From an uncultured Bacteroidales bacterium (GTDB lineage: Bacteria; Bacteroidota; Bacteroidia; Bacteroidales; UBA932), in assembly GCA_949294195.1 (NCBI GenBank), contig CASFGK010000030.1, positions 1-43,671 on the forward strand: DNA of 43,671 nucleotides, given 5' to 3'. Within the stretch, counting starts at the first letter, position 1, and each line of letters opens with the position of its first letter. The notes beneath the pieces were generated by a model. It was given only the letters and a program-made list of their open reading frames with translations. It was not told the origin of the DNA and ran no database searches. Positions 25,796 to 34,248 of the stretch are shown piece by piece. Made by a program: the position numbers and the translations under genes.

Positions 25796-28171
25796 TCAAG
25801 TCCCGGTACCGGAACTGTCACCGGGGCCTGCTTCAGAGGCACGTGCGGCATCAATCACATCCGCCATAGCCTTCTGAAGTCCGGCACGCATCTCCTCGGG
25901 CAGACGTCCGGCCAGACAGTCGCGCCACTTGCGGTAGCACTCCTCGAACCTCTGCATCCGGGAGGCATTGAGCCAGCAGGTCTCCATCTTCAGATGTGCC
26001 GGAATCACCGCCCTTGCCAGCTGTGTGCAGGCATCCCTGAAACGGGGCGAGTGCGTGCGGGCCGTCCATCCGGAGAACACCAGCAGGACGGAGAGCCGCT
26101 CCGCAGGCTCGAAGAGGCTCTTCTCCACCACATACACCGCCTCACACTGACGGTTCAGCCCGCGCAGATAACGGCACAGGGTATTGGCCCAGCCGCGCAG
26201 CCGCTCCCTGTCGTCCGACCTCCCGAGATTCATCCTCAGCCGTTCCTCCCGTCCGTGGAACGCCAGTATCCACTCGCTGCCGTCCGGCACGAGGTTGTAG
26301 TTGTCCAGCCGGATGCCCTCCCGGAAAAGAGAGCCGCTGATCCAGTTGGAGTTGAATATCGGCAGGCTGCGCCTCAGGTCTTCGTCCCGTCTCAGCCGTT
26401 CCTCCTCTGTTCCCGGCGGGTCGTCCGGTTCGATGGCCTCCACCTTGTCGTCGTCGAACAGGGAGTCGTCTATCATGGCGGAGTTCATCAGCTCGCGCAT
26501 ACGGTGTCCTTTCTCCCCGTTACCCATCAGTATCAGGTTGTGTCCCGGAAGGATGTTGCCCACAGATACCTCCTCGTCGCAGTTGAAGCCCAGAAGCAGA
26601 GAAAGATGGCGTTTCACGGCAGGCACGTTTTCTCCTCCGTATGTTCCGGTGATATCCGCTCCTCGCGAGCGGTAGCGGACCAGCCTCGGAAGTTCCCTCA
26701 GAAAAGCCATCCTGCGCTTCAGACGGTCATCCTCCGTCCGGCTGTAGTAGTCGAACTCCCGCAGCCACAGCGGATTGCTGTCCGTCCCGTACAGACCGTC
26801 AAGGAAGTCCATGTATCTGTCCTTCAATGCCGATATGTTCCTATGTCTGTCCCTGCGCTTGCGCATGTCCAGAGTCCCTTCCGGCAGGGTCGGTATTCGG
26901 GAAGGCGAATCCTCCTCCTTGATCGACAGCAGGCTTTTCAGTCCGGCCAACTCGCCCATGCCCCTTTCCATCAGCAGGTCGAACAGACGGAGGTAACTTC
27001 CGAAATTCACCGCTTCGGCCCTCCGGGCGGCAGGCGTGCCGCTGACAAAGTCCTTGTCGGATGTACGGTAGCACTCCGGCAGTTCACCGGCTACGGGATA
27101 ATGTCCGTAGACATCCCTGTAACGGGCCTTGCGGCGCATTTCCTGTACCGGGGTGTCCCCATGTACATCCGTCATGCCCCGTCCGCGCTCCTGCATCAGG
27201 TGGCGCATCCTAATGGTTGAGCGAAGGAAATACCTGGCTTTCAGTCTCTCCTTGAACTCGTCCACATCTGCATACACCCGCTCTCCTCTGACCGTCACCA
27301 CCATGTCCGACAGGCTGTCGGGTATCTGAAGCATATATCCGTCCTTGAAATCCGTCACCGCACGCCCTTCCATGTCCCTGAACCAGCAGGTCTTAAAGCC
27401 TCTGATGCCCTCTATCTCATTCAGCCTCCAATATAGCTCCCTTTCGGTATTTTTTTGAAGCGGCATCACAGCACGCACGTCCTTCACCGGGCCGTCATAC
27501 CAGGAACTGAGGTCCGGTCCTTGCTCCGGATTCCCGGAATCGCTGACTTCCAGCTGTACCGAGCCGGACAGATACTGCATCGCTGTCCAGTATATCTGTA
27601 CCAGTATCTCCGTGGCATTGCAGCCCGGCAGTATTTCCAGTTCGGCTTCCAGTGTCAGTTTCTCCGGATGCCCGACCGTTACCCCGCCTATGGTCTCGCA
27701 CAGGTTGCGGTGGCGGTTCAGGAAACTGCGCACACGGCCGGTGACTCCCGCCTCATCAGTGAAAAAAGGCGACAGCCTGAGAATGAAATTGTACGAGCAG
27801 CTGCCGGGGTCTGGAATCACGTCCACATTCTGGACCATAGGGAACCGGGCGAGGATGAGCCGACGGTAGTCATCAGTCGTCACCGGGGCGGACGGATAGA
27901 CTTCGGATACGGGGAAGAGCCCGTATCTGCCCACCGGCCATGTACCGTCGGTGTCCGTCAGGTAGTCCTCCATGCCGAATCCCAGCTTGTAGTCGGTCTC
28001 AGTAAGGGCATAGTTCACTGCGTCGGCCACGGTCACACCCGGGTCATGCGGGTTGTAGTCCGTCCACACCTCTCCGGCAAGACGCTGCAGTTCGGCGAGT
28101 GTCCTGCGCTGGAGGACGGTATAGAGATCGTCCCCTTCCGGTCGTGTTATGTATAACGGTCTGTCTGCCAT
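25796..28171 (-). CDS. eCIS baseplate wedge protein (Afp12-like)
   Basis: The 791-residue protein resembles the second large baseplate protein (Afp12) encoded between Afp11 and the tape measure in Afp/PVC-type clusters. The N-terminus has WTDYNPHDPGVTVADAVNYALTETD-type sequence (residues 36-61), characteristic of the family. The rest is Arg-rich and mixed alpha/beta. No enzyme motifs are visible. It should form the outer part of the baseplate wedge with the baseplate J-like protein. It follows the fibre-like gene by 24 bases. The Afp12 assignment rests on this motif, the length and gene position; Afp13 is less likely. Confidence 0.75.
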   Translation of the reverse strand: MADRPLYITRPEGDDLYTVLQRRTLAELQRLAGEVWTDYNPHDPGVTVADAVNYALTETDYKLGFGMEDYLTDTDGTWPVGRYGLFPVSEVYPSAPVTTDDYRRLILARFPMVQNVDVIPDPGSCSYNFILRLSPFFTDEAGVTGRVRSFLNRHRNLCETIGGVTVGHPEKLTLEAELEILPGCNATEILVQIYWTAMQYLSGSVQLEVSDSGNPEQGPDLSSWYDGPVKDVRAVMPLQKNTERELYWRLNEIEGIRGFKTCWFRDMEGRAVTDFKDGYMLQIPDSLSDMVVTVRGERVYADVDEFKERLKARYFLRSTIRMRHLMQERGRGMTDVHGDTPVQEMRRKARYRDVYGHYPVAGELPECYRTSDKDFVSGTPAARRAEAVNFGSYLRLFDLLMERGMGELAGLKSLLSIKEEDSPSRIPTLPEGTLDMRKRRDRHRNISALKDRYMDFLDGLYGTDSNPLWLREFDYYSRTEDDRLKRRMAFLRELPRLVRYRSRGADITGTYGGENVPAVKRHLSLLLGFNCDEEVSVGNILPGHNLILMGNGEKGHRMRELMNSAMIDDSLFDDDKVEAIEPDDPPGTEEERLRRDEDLRRSLPIFNSNWISGSLFREGIRLDNYNLVPDGSEWILAFHGREERLRMNLGRSDDRERLRGWANTLCRYLRGLNRQCEAVYVVEKSLFEPAERLSVLLVFSGWTARTHSPRFRDACTQLARAVIPAHLKMETCWLNASRMQRFEECYRKWRDCLAGRLPEEMRAGLQKAMADVIDAARASEAGPGDSSGTGT

Positions 28172-28195
28172 TGTCTTCGGTTTTCAGTACGACAA

Positions 28196-28930
28196 TCATA
28201 TATTCCACACGGTCTCTATCCGGCAGGAGATGAACTCTGCCCCGCGCCTTGTCCTTCGGCTGCGCATCTGGAGGTACAGATGTCCGTCATGCAGCTGCCA
28301 GCGCAGCTTTATCTTTCCGCTCCAACCCCACCAGTGCTTCCATGCCGACTTGATCCTGCGGCGGCTTCCGTCCGAATGGGAGGCCACGGCCTCGCACACG
28401 GCGTATTTTCCGCTGCACGGATGGTGCCAGCAGGCGCAGATGCGGTATACGCGGCATCCGTCGCTGCCCCTGCCGTTGTCGGCATACTCTACGGGCAGGT
28501 CGTGCCAGTGCCCGTCAGCATTGATCCTGAACACGCCGTCATCTTCCGGAGAGGTTTCCTCTTCCTTGTCGGAGAGGTCCCGCCCTGCCTTCATCTCTCC
28601 AGGAACGGTCACGCTGCCGTCCTGTCCGAGAATGAGGACGGCATCTCCCTTGCCGTTCAGTATCTCAAGAACTCCGCCTTCCCCTGTGGCAATGCGCCAC
28701 AGGGGAGCGGCATCGGGAGATTCAGGCTTTTCCGCATATACCGTCGCCACTGTCTTCCCTCCCCGGAATGGGAAGAGGATGAGACCGTCACTTCCGGTCA
28801 CTTTCAGGCAGCCGTCTTCACGGATGTTGTGCAGCGAGTCTATCAGAGCGGCGAACTGCTCCTCGGTGGGTATCCTGCCCTTCTTGAAATACGATTTCAA
28901 GGTCTGTCTGTCCATGTGGCTGTTGTCCAT
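28196..28930 (-). CDS. Small tail-fibre/adhesin-like protein
   Basis: The 244-residue protein begins with a docking-type segment (LKSYFKKGRIPTEEQFAALIDSL, about 11-33) seen in Bacteroidota injection-system and phage fibre proteins. A short beta-rich middle follows. The C-terminal domain (about 150-244) has the pattern GKYAVCEAVASHS ... KIKLRW ... LYLQMRS ... ISCRIETVW, like the globular tip of such fibres. The tip is Cys- and Trp-rich: Cys lies in DGCRVYRICACWHHPCSG, YAVCEA and ISCR. A receptor-binding role is inferred from the position between baseplate genes. An alternative start is Met6 (28915). Confidence 0.65.
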   Translation of the reverse strand: MDNSHMDRQTLKSYFKKGRIPTEEQFAALIDSLHNIREDGCLKVTGSDGLILFPFRGGKTVATVYAEKPESPDAAPLWRIATGEGGVLEILNGKGDAVLILGQDGSVTVPGEMKAGRDLSDKEEETSPEDDGVFRINADGHWHDLPVEYADNGRGSDGCRVYRICACWHHPCSGKYAVCEAVASHSDGSRRRIKSAWKHWWGWSGKIKLRWQLHDGHLYLQMRSRRTRRGAEFISCRIETVWNI

Positions 28931-28968
28931 ATCGTTGTTCCTTTCTCTTGGTTATCAGTATCGTATGC

Positions 28969-31900
28969 TTATCCTATTACAAAATCGTTTCCTATTCTGG
29001 TCTCCTCTATGCCCGAGCGGCTGTCCGTCAGTTCTATGCAGATGCCCTTCACATACAGCACTCCGGCCCTTGCTGTCGGGCTGTACCACCTGTCCCCGCC
29101 AAGCTCCGTTTCTTCCGCTCCGCTTACCTTGAGCGAGATGACATCGGTGATGCACTCGTCATTTCCAACCCTCGAAAGAAGGGCTTCGTGGGAGTACCGC
29201 TGGCCGAGTTCCGGCAGCGTGCCGTCCTGAAGCCAGGCACAAAAATAGTGACGGACCATGCGTTTCAGCCTCCGTCTTACCTCGCCCGTATCCTGCACGC
29301 CCTCCCTGATGACTGCCTTGAAGCCGACCTCTATCGGCTGGTACACCGCGTTGATGACTTCCGTCCGGACAAACGGGGATGTCCTTTCCATGATTCTGTT
29401 TCCGATTTCCGCAAGCTGCCACAGGGGAAGGAGCGGGAAGCTGCGCTTCTCCGGCTTCGGGAACACCACGACCTCGACCGTGCCGTCCTGCGATTCGGAA
29501 GGTATGCAGCACACTTTTTCTATGTCCGGGAACTGTTCCATGACCAGTGCCTCATAATCCCCTTGACATACAGCCCTGTTGCGGGTGGAGATGCGGATCC
29601 GGCTGCGGATTCCCGTGTCAGCAGGTCCTTCGGCCGGTCTGCCTCCGTAGCCGGGCAGTGGCTGCAAGACGGACAGTATGCGGCCATCCTCCACGGCTGG
29701 AGCGGCTATCGTCCCGGCTGGCAGGGAATGTCCGTCCCCGTTCTGCGCCGTGACACGGAAGCAGTTCAGCCATATTCCGTCCACCGCCGTGTCCACGGGG
29801 GCGTTGCCGTCAGGAAAGCTGAGCATGAGCCAGTACTTTCCGTCCGGTCCGGATGCGGAACATCTGACCTCGATGAATCCGCTGCGGGTCAGCCCTTCTG
29901 TATCCTCGTACAGGATATCCTCCTGTGTCATTTTCTCCCAGCCGGCTCCGTGCACATGGCGTGATACGGCCATCCGTCCGTGCCGGACAGCGGTATCCAT
30001 GCCCTGCCTGACCATGTCCCCTGACATGATGTAGCGCAGATTCATGTACAGCCTCAGGCGGCTTGTGTCTCCCATGCCGCTGAATCCCAATATCAGCGAT
30101 GGCACGGCTATACGGGGAACGAACAGCGGTATAGCGCCTCCTGTGCAGGCGCATTCCTCGCATCCCATGGTTTCTGATACTGCCAGCAGGCGTGAACCGC
30201 TTCCGTCACCCGGACTGAAAGTCTCGTCGCTCTCGTATCCGAATACGGCTTCCGCAAGCATGGGTACGGACGGCATGTCGGGTATGGGAACATGATTCTT
30301 TTCCTTTTCCTTGGCGTTGTGCATCATGGCGGCTGCATAGAGCCGGTAGTAGTCGTTCACGCCGAAGCCTGTTTCCGGAGCATCCAGCGTGATCCGGTAC
30401 ATCCCCTTGCTGTTATGCACGGCTTTGTAGTCGGGGTCGCTAACCAGATTTATTGTTATGGAAGCGCTTTCGCAGAGGTTGCCCCTGTCCGTTTCCCTGA
30501 AAAGGGGCTTGTCCGAGTCACGGCACTCTCTCAAGTGACCGTCGTCCTGCCATTCGCAGCGTATCCTGAAACTGCCGTTGCCGATGGCTTCCCTTGTCCC
30601 GTAATGGCGGTATGTCTCACTGAAACCTTTCTCCGGCAACTTGTTCCAGAGACCTTTCAGCGACACTTCCACGGTATTCTTCATCGCCGCCTCCGGGTGG
30701 CCGAACACGAGCCGGCTCCCTCGCTCTCCTGTCGGGCCGAAAGGATAGAACGGCTGTCCCGGATCCATGTCCCCGAGGTCGCCTTTCAGGGTGAAGTTGC
30801 GGATACCGTCCACCTTGGTGCGGATGCGCACGCTGCTGATGCCTAACCCTTCGGGCAGGGTGTCTATTTGCTTCCTGTCCGCGAAAAGCAGCCTTGCTGC
30901 CGGGTATTCCGTATCAGTTCCATGCAGTTCAGCCCTGCACGGAACGGGTGCAGGGCCTTCCTCTTTCAGGGTGAATGTGAACTCAAGGGAGCGGTCCTCT
31001 TTATTGAATACAAAAGTATATGGCATCTCCGCCCAGCCGTCCTCTCCGCTTACCTGCAGGCGGAACGAAGTCGTGTCACCGTCCAGTATGCCAGACAGGT
31101 CAGGAACGGCCGAGCCGTCTTTCATGGCCAATGCCAGAGCTATGGTCACGCACCGTTTCCCCTCCGACAGCACGAGGCTGCGCGAGGTGACCATCCATCC
31201 GTATTCCAGTTCGGAGGAAACTACGCCGATATGGGTGAAGAGGCGGGCGGAGCGGTTCCCTTCAAGCAGCAGGGAGGCTGTGTGCAGCCTGTCGTTTTTC
31301 CTGAATACGGACTGAACGGATGAAAGGGCTGCCGGGACTACATACGCTTTTTCATCAAGGGCATAGAGCAGGTCGCTGCCGTCTGCGGTCTTGCCTGCCG
31401 TGAATGCGGTGCCCTCCGGCAATGAGAATGTCCCTGTGGTTTTTGTCCTGTCCGGCTCTATCGTGATGAAGGTGCTGTCCTGCACGGCCTCTCTCAGCGT
31501 GTCATGCAGGATCTCCCGGCGGTAGAACGAAGCCCAGTCTGTCAGTCCGGCGTTGAAATCCGATGCGATGCCGCAGTAGTTGCGCACCATCGTCAGCAGC
31601 AGGGCGAGCGAGGCGTCCATGTCGCTGCCGGATTCTATGCGGCTGATGTAATCCTCCGCCTTTGCCTGTATGTCCTGCAACGCCCCGAGCATCTGGAAAT
31701 AGGGCTGTGTGTGGTTGTCCATGAATGCCGGTATACGCCTTGGCCTGTTCCTGTCTTCGTTTCCGGCCGGTATGGCTGCGGTGAGCCTGTCCTTTATCTC
31801 CATCGCCACCTGCATGGCCGGACTGTCCGGACTGTAGCCGTGCGACATGCGGATGAAGCGGTCCAGCCTCAATGACCACTGCGTGCAGCGGTTGATAAGG

Positions 31901-32208
31901 TTCCGGGTATAGTGCTTCTGCTGCGAGGTGCCCTGACCTCCAATGAACGAGGAGACATAGCCGCTGAGATCCTTGCGGACTATCTCTACCAGCACTACCA
32001 GCACATGGTTCTCCCACAGGGAGGAAAGGCGTCCTTCCTCCTTGCCTTCCGCATTGATGAAGGGGATGTCCCCGCTCACGGACATCAGCCACCGGAAGAG
32101 TTCCCTCCAGTCGCTCTCTAAAGCGTGGAAGTCCTCCAGCGTTGCGGTGTCCCTCATGCAGTCCTTCCGCAGCGTGCCTCTCAACTCGTATGTCGGCTTC
32201 TCGCTCAT
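28969..32208 (-). CDS. eCIS baseplate J-like protein (Afp11-like)
   Basis: The 1079-residue protein is the large baseplate wedge component related to phage gp47/baseplate J and to Afp11. Near the C-terminus it has the family signature in which a rejected-loop strand precedes GDYEALVMEQFPDIEKV (about 890-910). Next come a conserved RTEVINAVYQP strand pair and a C-terminal domain ending at the wedge contact. The N-terminal 200 residues are predicted helical and fit wedge dimerisation. It follows the gp25-like gene by 44 bases. Its size matches Afp11-type proteins rather than the roughly 300-residue phage P2 J protein. Confidence 0.85.
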   Translation of the reverse strand: MSEKPTYELRGTLRKDCMRDTATLEDFHALESDWRELFRWLMSVSGDIPFINAEGKEEGRLSSLWENHVLVVLVEIVRKDLSGYVSSFIGGQGTSQQKHYTRNLINRCTQWSLRLDRFIRMSHGYSPDSPAMQVAMEIKDRLTAAIPAGNEDRNRPRRIPAFMDNHTQPYFQMLGALQDIQAKAEDYISRIESGSDMDASLALLLTMVRNYCGIASDFNAGLTDWASFYRREILHDTLREAVQDSTFITIEPDRTKTTGTFSLPEGTAFTAGKTADGSDLLYALDEKAYVVPAALSSVQSVFRKNDRLHTASLLLEGNRSARLFTHIGVVSSELEYGWMVTSRSLVLSEGKRCVTIALALAMKDGSAVPDLSGILDGDTTSFRLQVSGEDGWAEMPYTFVFNKEDRSLEFTFTLKEEGPAPVPCRAELHGTDTEYPAARLLFADRKQIDTLPEGLGISSVRIRTKVDGIRNFTLKGDLGDMDPGQPFYPFGPTGERGSRLVFGHPEAAMKNTVEVSLKGLWNKLPEKGFSETYRHYGTREAIGNGSFRIRCEWQDDGHLRECRDSDKPLFRETDRGNLCESASITINLVSDPDYKAVHNSKGMYRITLDAPETGFGVNDYYRLYAAAMMHNAKEKEKNHVPIPDMPSVPMLAEAVFGYESDETFSPGDGSGSRLLAVSETMGCEECACTGGAIPLFVPRIAVPSLILGFSGMGDTSRLRLYMNLRYIMSGDMVRQGMDTAVRHGRMAVSRHVHGAGWEKMTQEDILYEDTEGLTRSGFIEVRCSASGPDGKYWLMLSFPDGNAPVDTAVDGIWLNCFRVTAQNGDGHSLPAGTIAAPAVEDGRILSVLQPLPGYGGRPAEGPADTGIRSRIRISTRNRAVCQGDYEALVMEQFPDIEKVCCIPSESQDGTVEVVVFPKPEKRSFPLLPLWQLAEIGNRIMERTSPFVRTEVINAVYQPIEVGFKAVIREGVQDTGEVRRRLKRMVRHYFCAWLQDGTLPELGQRYSHEALLSRVGNDECITDVISLKVSGAEETELGGDRWYSPTARAGVLYVKGICIELTDSRSGIEETRIGNDFVIG

Positions 32209-32252
32209 AGTGTCATTATATATGGTTCTTTAGTTTTCAGTAATTTCGTTTG

Positions 32253-32669
32253 TTACAGTCCTGTCAGGTCCGTACCTTCGTGAAAGTAGAAAGGATAGAC
32301 CATGTTGGTGCGGCGGTTCGTCCGGCGGATGGTGTAGTCGAGGGTGATGCGCAGGATGCCTACCTTCTCGTCCGTATCGAAATCCACACGGTTCAGATCC
32401 ACCCTCGGCTCAAACATTACCACCGCCCGCTCTATCTCGTCACGCAGCAGTGTCTGCGTGGAGATGTCCATAATCTCGAACATGTACCGCCGCACGGGGC
32501 AACCGTAGTCGTAGCGGTGGATACGCTCGCCGGGCGAAGTGCTCAGCAGCGTCCACAGGCTCTGGCGTATGTTCTCCTCGTAGGCGGCCATCCGGGTAGG
32601 AGTGCCGTCCTTGTCCAATGCCGGAGGGAAACTCCAGCCATTACCGAGGAATGTTCTGTCTTCGTTCAT
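32253..32669 (-). CDS. gp25-like baseplate wedge protein (Afp9-like)
   Basis: The 138-residue protein belongs to the GPW/gp25 family, which starts sheath polymerisation on the baseplate. The key segment LLSTSPGERIHRYDYGCPVRR (41-61) carries the family's PGER and Tyr-Gly residues, and a C-terminal strand pair is formed around GILRITLDYTIRRTN. The length is normal. It starts the downstream half of the locus. Just upstream are an AT-rich gap and a decayed second copy of this gene's 5' end (33589-33683), which ties it to the history of the accessory insert. Confidence 0.9.
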   Translation of the reverse strand: MNEDRTFLGNGWSFPPALDKDGTPTRMAAYEENIRQSLWTLLSTSPGERIHRYDYGCPVRRYMFEIMDISTQTLLRDEIERAVVMFEPRVDLNRVDFDTDEKVGILRITLDYTIRRTNRRTNMVYPFYFHEGTDLTGL

Positions 32670-33074
32670 ATTTCGTTCTATATATTGTTACTATTTTCAA
32701 GTCCTGTTTTTGACAGACCGGAAAAAGGAAACCGCCTGCCTCCTGCAGTTGTCGTAAAATGGCACAAATGGCAAGCGGAATAATAGGAATTATATAAATA
32801 TCAGTTTGTTTTTTGACTCTAACTTTATCAAAATGCCCACTTTTATAGCGTCTGACCTGTTGTTCCTGCCGAAATATAGGCTTTAACATTTTGTCTGCCA
32901 GGCTACGAAAAGTATGGTTTTTATCTCACATTGCCAATGTTTTACGGATATTCTTCCATTATTCATTTCTCCAATATATCAAAGATCGTAGTTACTTTGT
33001 GATTGAGGATTGAAAATTCTTATGCTTTAGCCGTCCTAAATATTTGACGAACAGAAACTAATTTATGAAAAATA
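32670..33074. other. AT-rich gap without a recognisable gene
   Basis: This 405-base stretch is much richer in A and T than the neighbouring structural genes. An 82-codon frame on the minus strand overlaps the gp25 start and has no family features, so I do not call it. No TAnnTTTG promoter is seen in the gp25 direction. CGGAAAAAGG at 32719-32728 recurs at 33736-33745, at the same distance upstream of the decayed gp25 copy, so part of this gap belongs to the duplicated segment. Confidence 0.6.
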
Positions 33075-33560
33075 TTACTCCCCGATAATCCTCACAACAC
33101 TAGGAATATAATCAAACCATAATTTTTTATCTCGGTTTATATCGTCTCTCAATTGGGGACTTTGCCCTACTAAATGTTCCTCGACTTTACTGTCAATACT
33201 ATTTCTAAACAAGTTATCCACAATAGGATATGAATTTTGACTATGAATAATAGGTGCTTTACATAATTCCCTAAATGTTGCTAGTGCGTTTGAATAACCT
33301 ATTGTATTAACATCTGTCTCTCCTGTAGAGTAGACACCTTCCGGTATATATCTTGCATCATTCCTAATTTTCTCTAAATTTTCTTTTATATTTTTTAAGT
33401 TTTTGATATGCTTTTGGGGAATACCTCTTGAAAAAGCAGATGGAATATTATTGAATAGATGATCACGTTTCTGCTGAATGGTAACAAATAAATGTCTTTT
33501 GTTACTATTTGACGACTCTAAGGTTCTGCTATTTAATTCTTTTTTTTGCATTTTGTACAT
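33075..33560 (-). CDS. Unrecognised AT-rich ORF in the eCIS accessory insert (candidate cargo)
   Basis: A 161-residue protein I do not recognise. It is basic and Asn/Lys-rich at the N-terminus, has no signal peptide or membrane segment, and its codons are AT-rich, unlike the structural genes around it. TIQQKR at 27-32 is identical to a motif near the start of the DUF4157 protein. The rest is predicted mixed alpha/beta (HIKNLKNIKENLEKI helix; LWFDYIPSVVRIIGE C-terminus). No catalytic motif can be named. It lies between gp25 and a broken gp25 copy, so it sits within direct repeats. Being an eCIS cargo protein is inferred from position and the shared N-terminal motif only. Confidence 0.55.
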   Translation of the reverse strand: MYKMQKKELNSRTLESSNSNKRHLFVTIQQKRDHLFNNIPSAFSRGIPQKHIKNLKNIKENLEKIRNDARYIPEGVYSTGETDVNTIGYSNALATFRELCKAPIIHSQNSYPIVDNLFRNSIDSKVEEHLVGQSPQLRDDINRDKKLWFDYIPSVVRIIGE

Positions 33561-33588
33561 AAGTCACTTTTTTGAAATTACTAATATT

Positions 33589-33683
33589 CTACTCATAGGC
33601 ATACATATGCGTAGGTGTGCCGTCTTTATCTAACGCCGGAGGAAAGCTCCATCCGTTGCCGAGGAATGTTCCAGTTCATTCAT
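33589..33683 (-). pseudogene. Decayed copy of the 5' end of the gp25-like gene
   Basis: Read on the minus strand, one frame here encodes FLGNGWSFPPALDKDGTPT followed by HMYAYE and a stop. The intact gp25 gene encodes FLGNGWSFPPALDKDGTPT followed by RMAAYEEN. A one-base loss between the ATG (33683) and this segment throws the start out of frame, and the copy ends at about codon 28. By eye roughly three quarters of the bases match positions 32577-32669. The match continues weakly for about 60 bases upstream to a shared CGGAAAAAGG. It is a remnant of a duplication of the wedge gene. Confidence 0.9.
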
Positions 33684-33750
33684 GCTACTTTGTCATATCG
33701 TTATTACTCTGTTTTTACTCTTATTCTTGTAAGAACGGAAAAAGGTATCT

Positions 33751-34197
33751 TTAGCTTACCTCTCTTTCTAGATGGGTGATCTTATAACTGCCGTCAGTAT
33801 CTTTCATTCCCATTACCAAACAATTTTTTTTCGGGGCCAAATTTGCGGCTCCAACACCACCTGCATATTCTATTCTATCTCTATAGCAACACATTATTAC
33901 GGAAAAATCGTACAAATTTCCATTATCCGACATTACACGACCTTCCACAAGTTCTTGTTCATCAATAAAAAAATCATTTATATTTTCACCATGAAGATGA
34001 TTCCTTTGAAAATCGACTCCTGCGACAAACCGATAAAAAGTGTCATCCGTACTTATACTTGGCTCACTTTTCGCCTCTTTTAATAATTCGGAGAAAGATT
34101 TAGGCGGCATTCTTGATTTTTGAATTGTATGTATTCTGGTGTAATCAATCCTTCTACTAACCTTCTCCTTATTTTGTCTTGTTTCGTACATATCCAT
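33751..34197 (-). CDS. Unrecognised AT-rich ORF in the eCIS accessory insert (candidate cargo)
   Basis: A 148-residue protein I do not recognise. A TTG one codon upstream is possible, but the ATG at 34197 is preferred. The N-terminus is charged (YETRQNKEKVSRR) and contains TIQKSR at 24-29, similar to TIQQKR in the neighbouring ORF and in the DUF4157 protein. The C-terminal two thirds look like a compact beta-rich domain (YRFVAGVDFQRNHLHGE, then VIMCCYRDRIEYAGGVGAAN). No signal peptide, membrane segment or catalytic motif is recognised. AT-rich codons set it apart from the structural genes. Candidate cargo or accessory factor by position only. Confidence 0.55.
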   Translation of the reverse strand: MDMYETRQNKEKVSRRIDYTRIHTIQKSRMPPKSFSELLKEAKSEPSISTDDTFYRFVAGVDFQRNHLHGENINDFFIDEQELVEGRVMSDNGNLYDFSVIMCCYRDRIEYAGGVGAANLAPKKNCLVMGMKDTDGSYKITHLEREVS

Positions 34198-34248
34198 CAA
34201 TTTTTAGTGTTATAATTATGGTTGAATTATCATCTTACGGAAGATTAT

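Noticed and set aside
25778-27220. 480-codon open frame on the plus strand
   Set aside because: It lies antisense to the Afp12-like baseplate gene, its product is low-complexity (His/Pro/Arg/Val-rich) with no family features, and the minus-strand gene is clearly real.
28149-29964. Three overlapping 316-338-codon plus-strand frames
   Set aside because: They are antisense to the fibre-like and Afp11-like genes, mutually overlapping, and show no domain; long shadows are expected in GC-rich codons.
32641-32889. 82-codon minus-strand frame upstream of gp25
   Set aside because: It overlaps the gp25 start in another frame, has no recognisable features and lies in the AT-rich gap with duplicated flank sequence.
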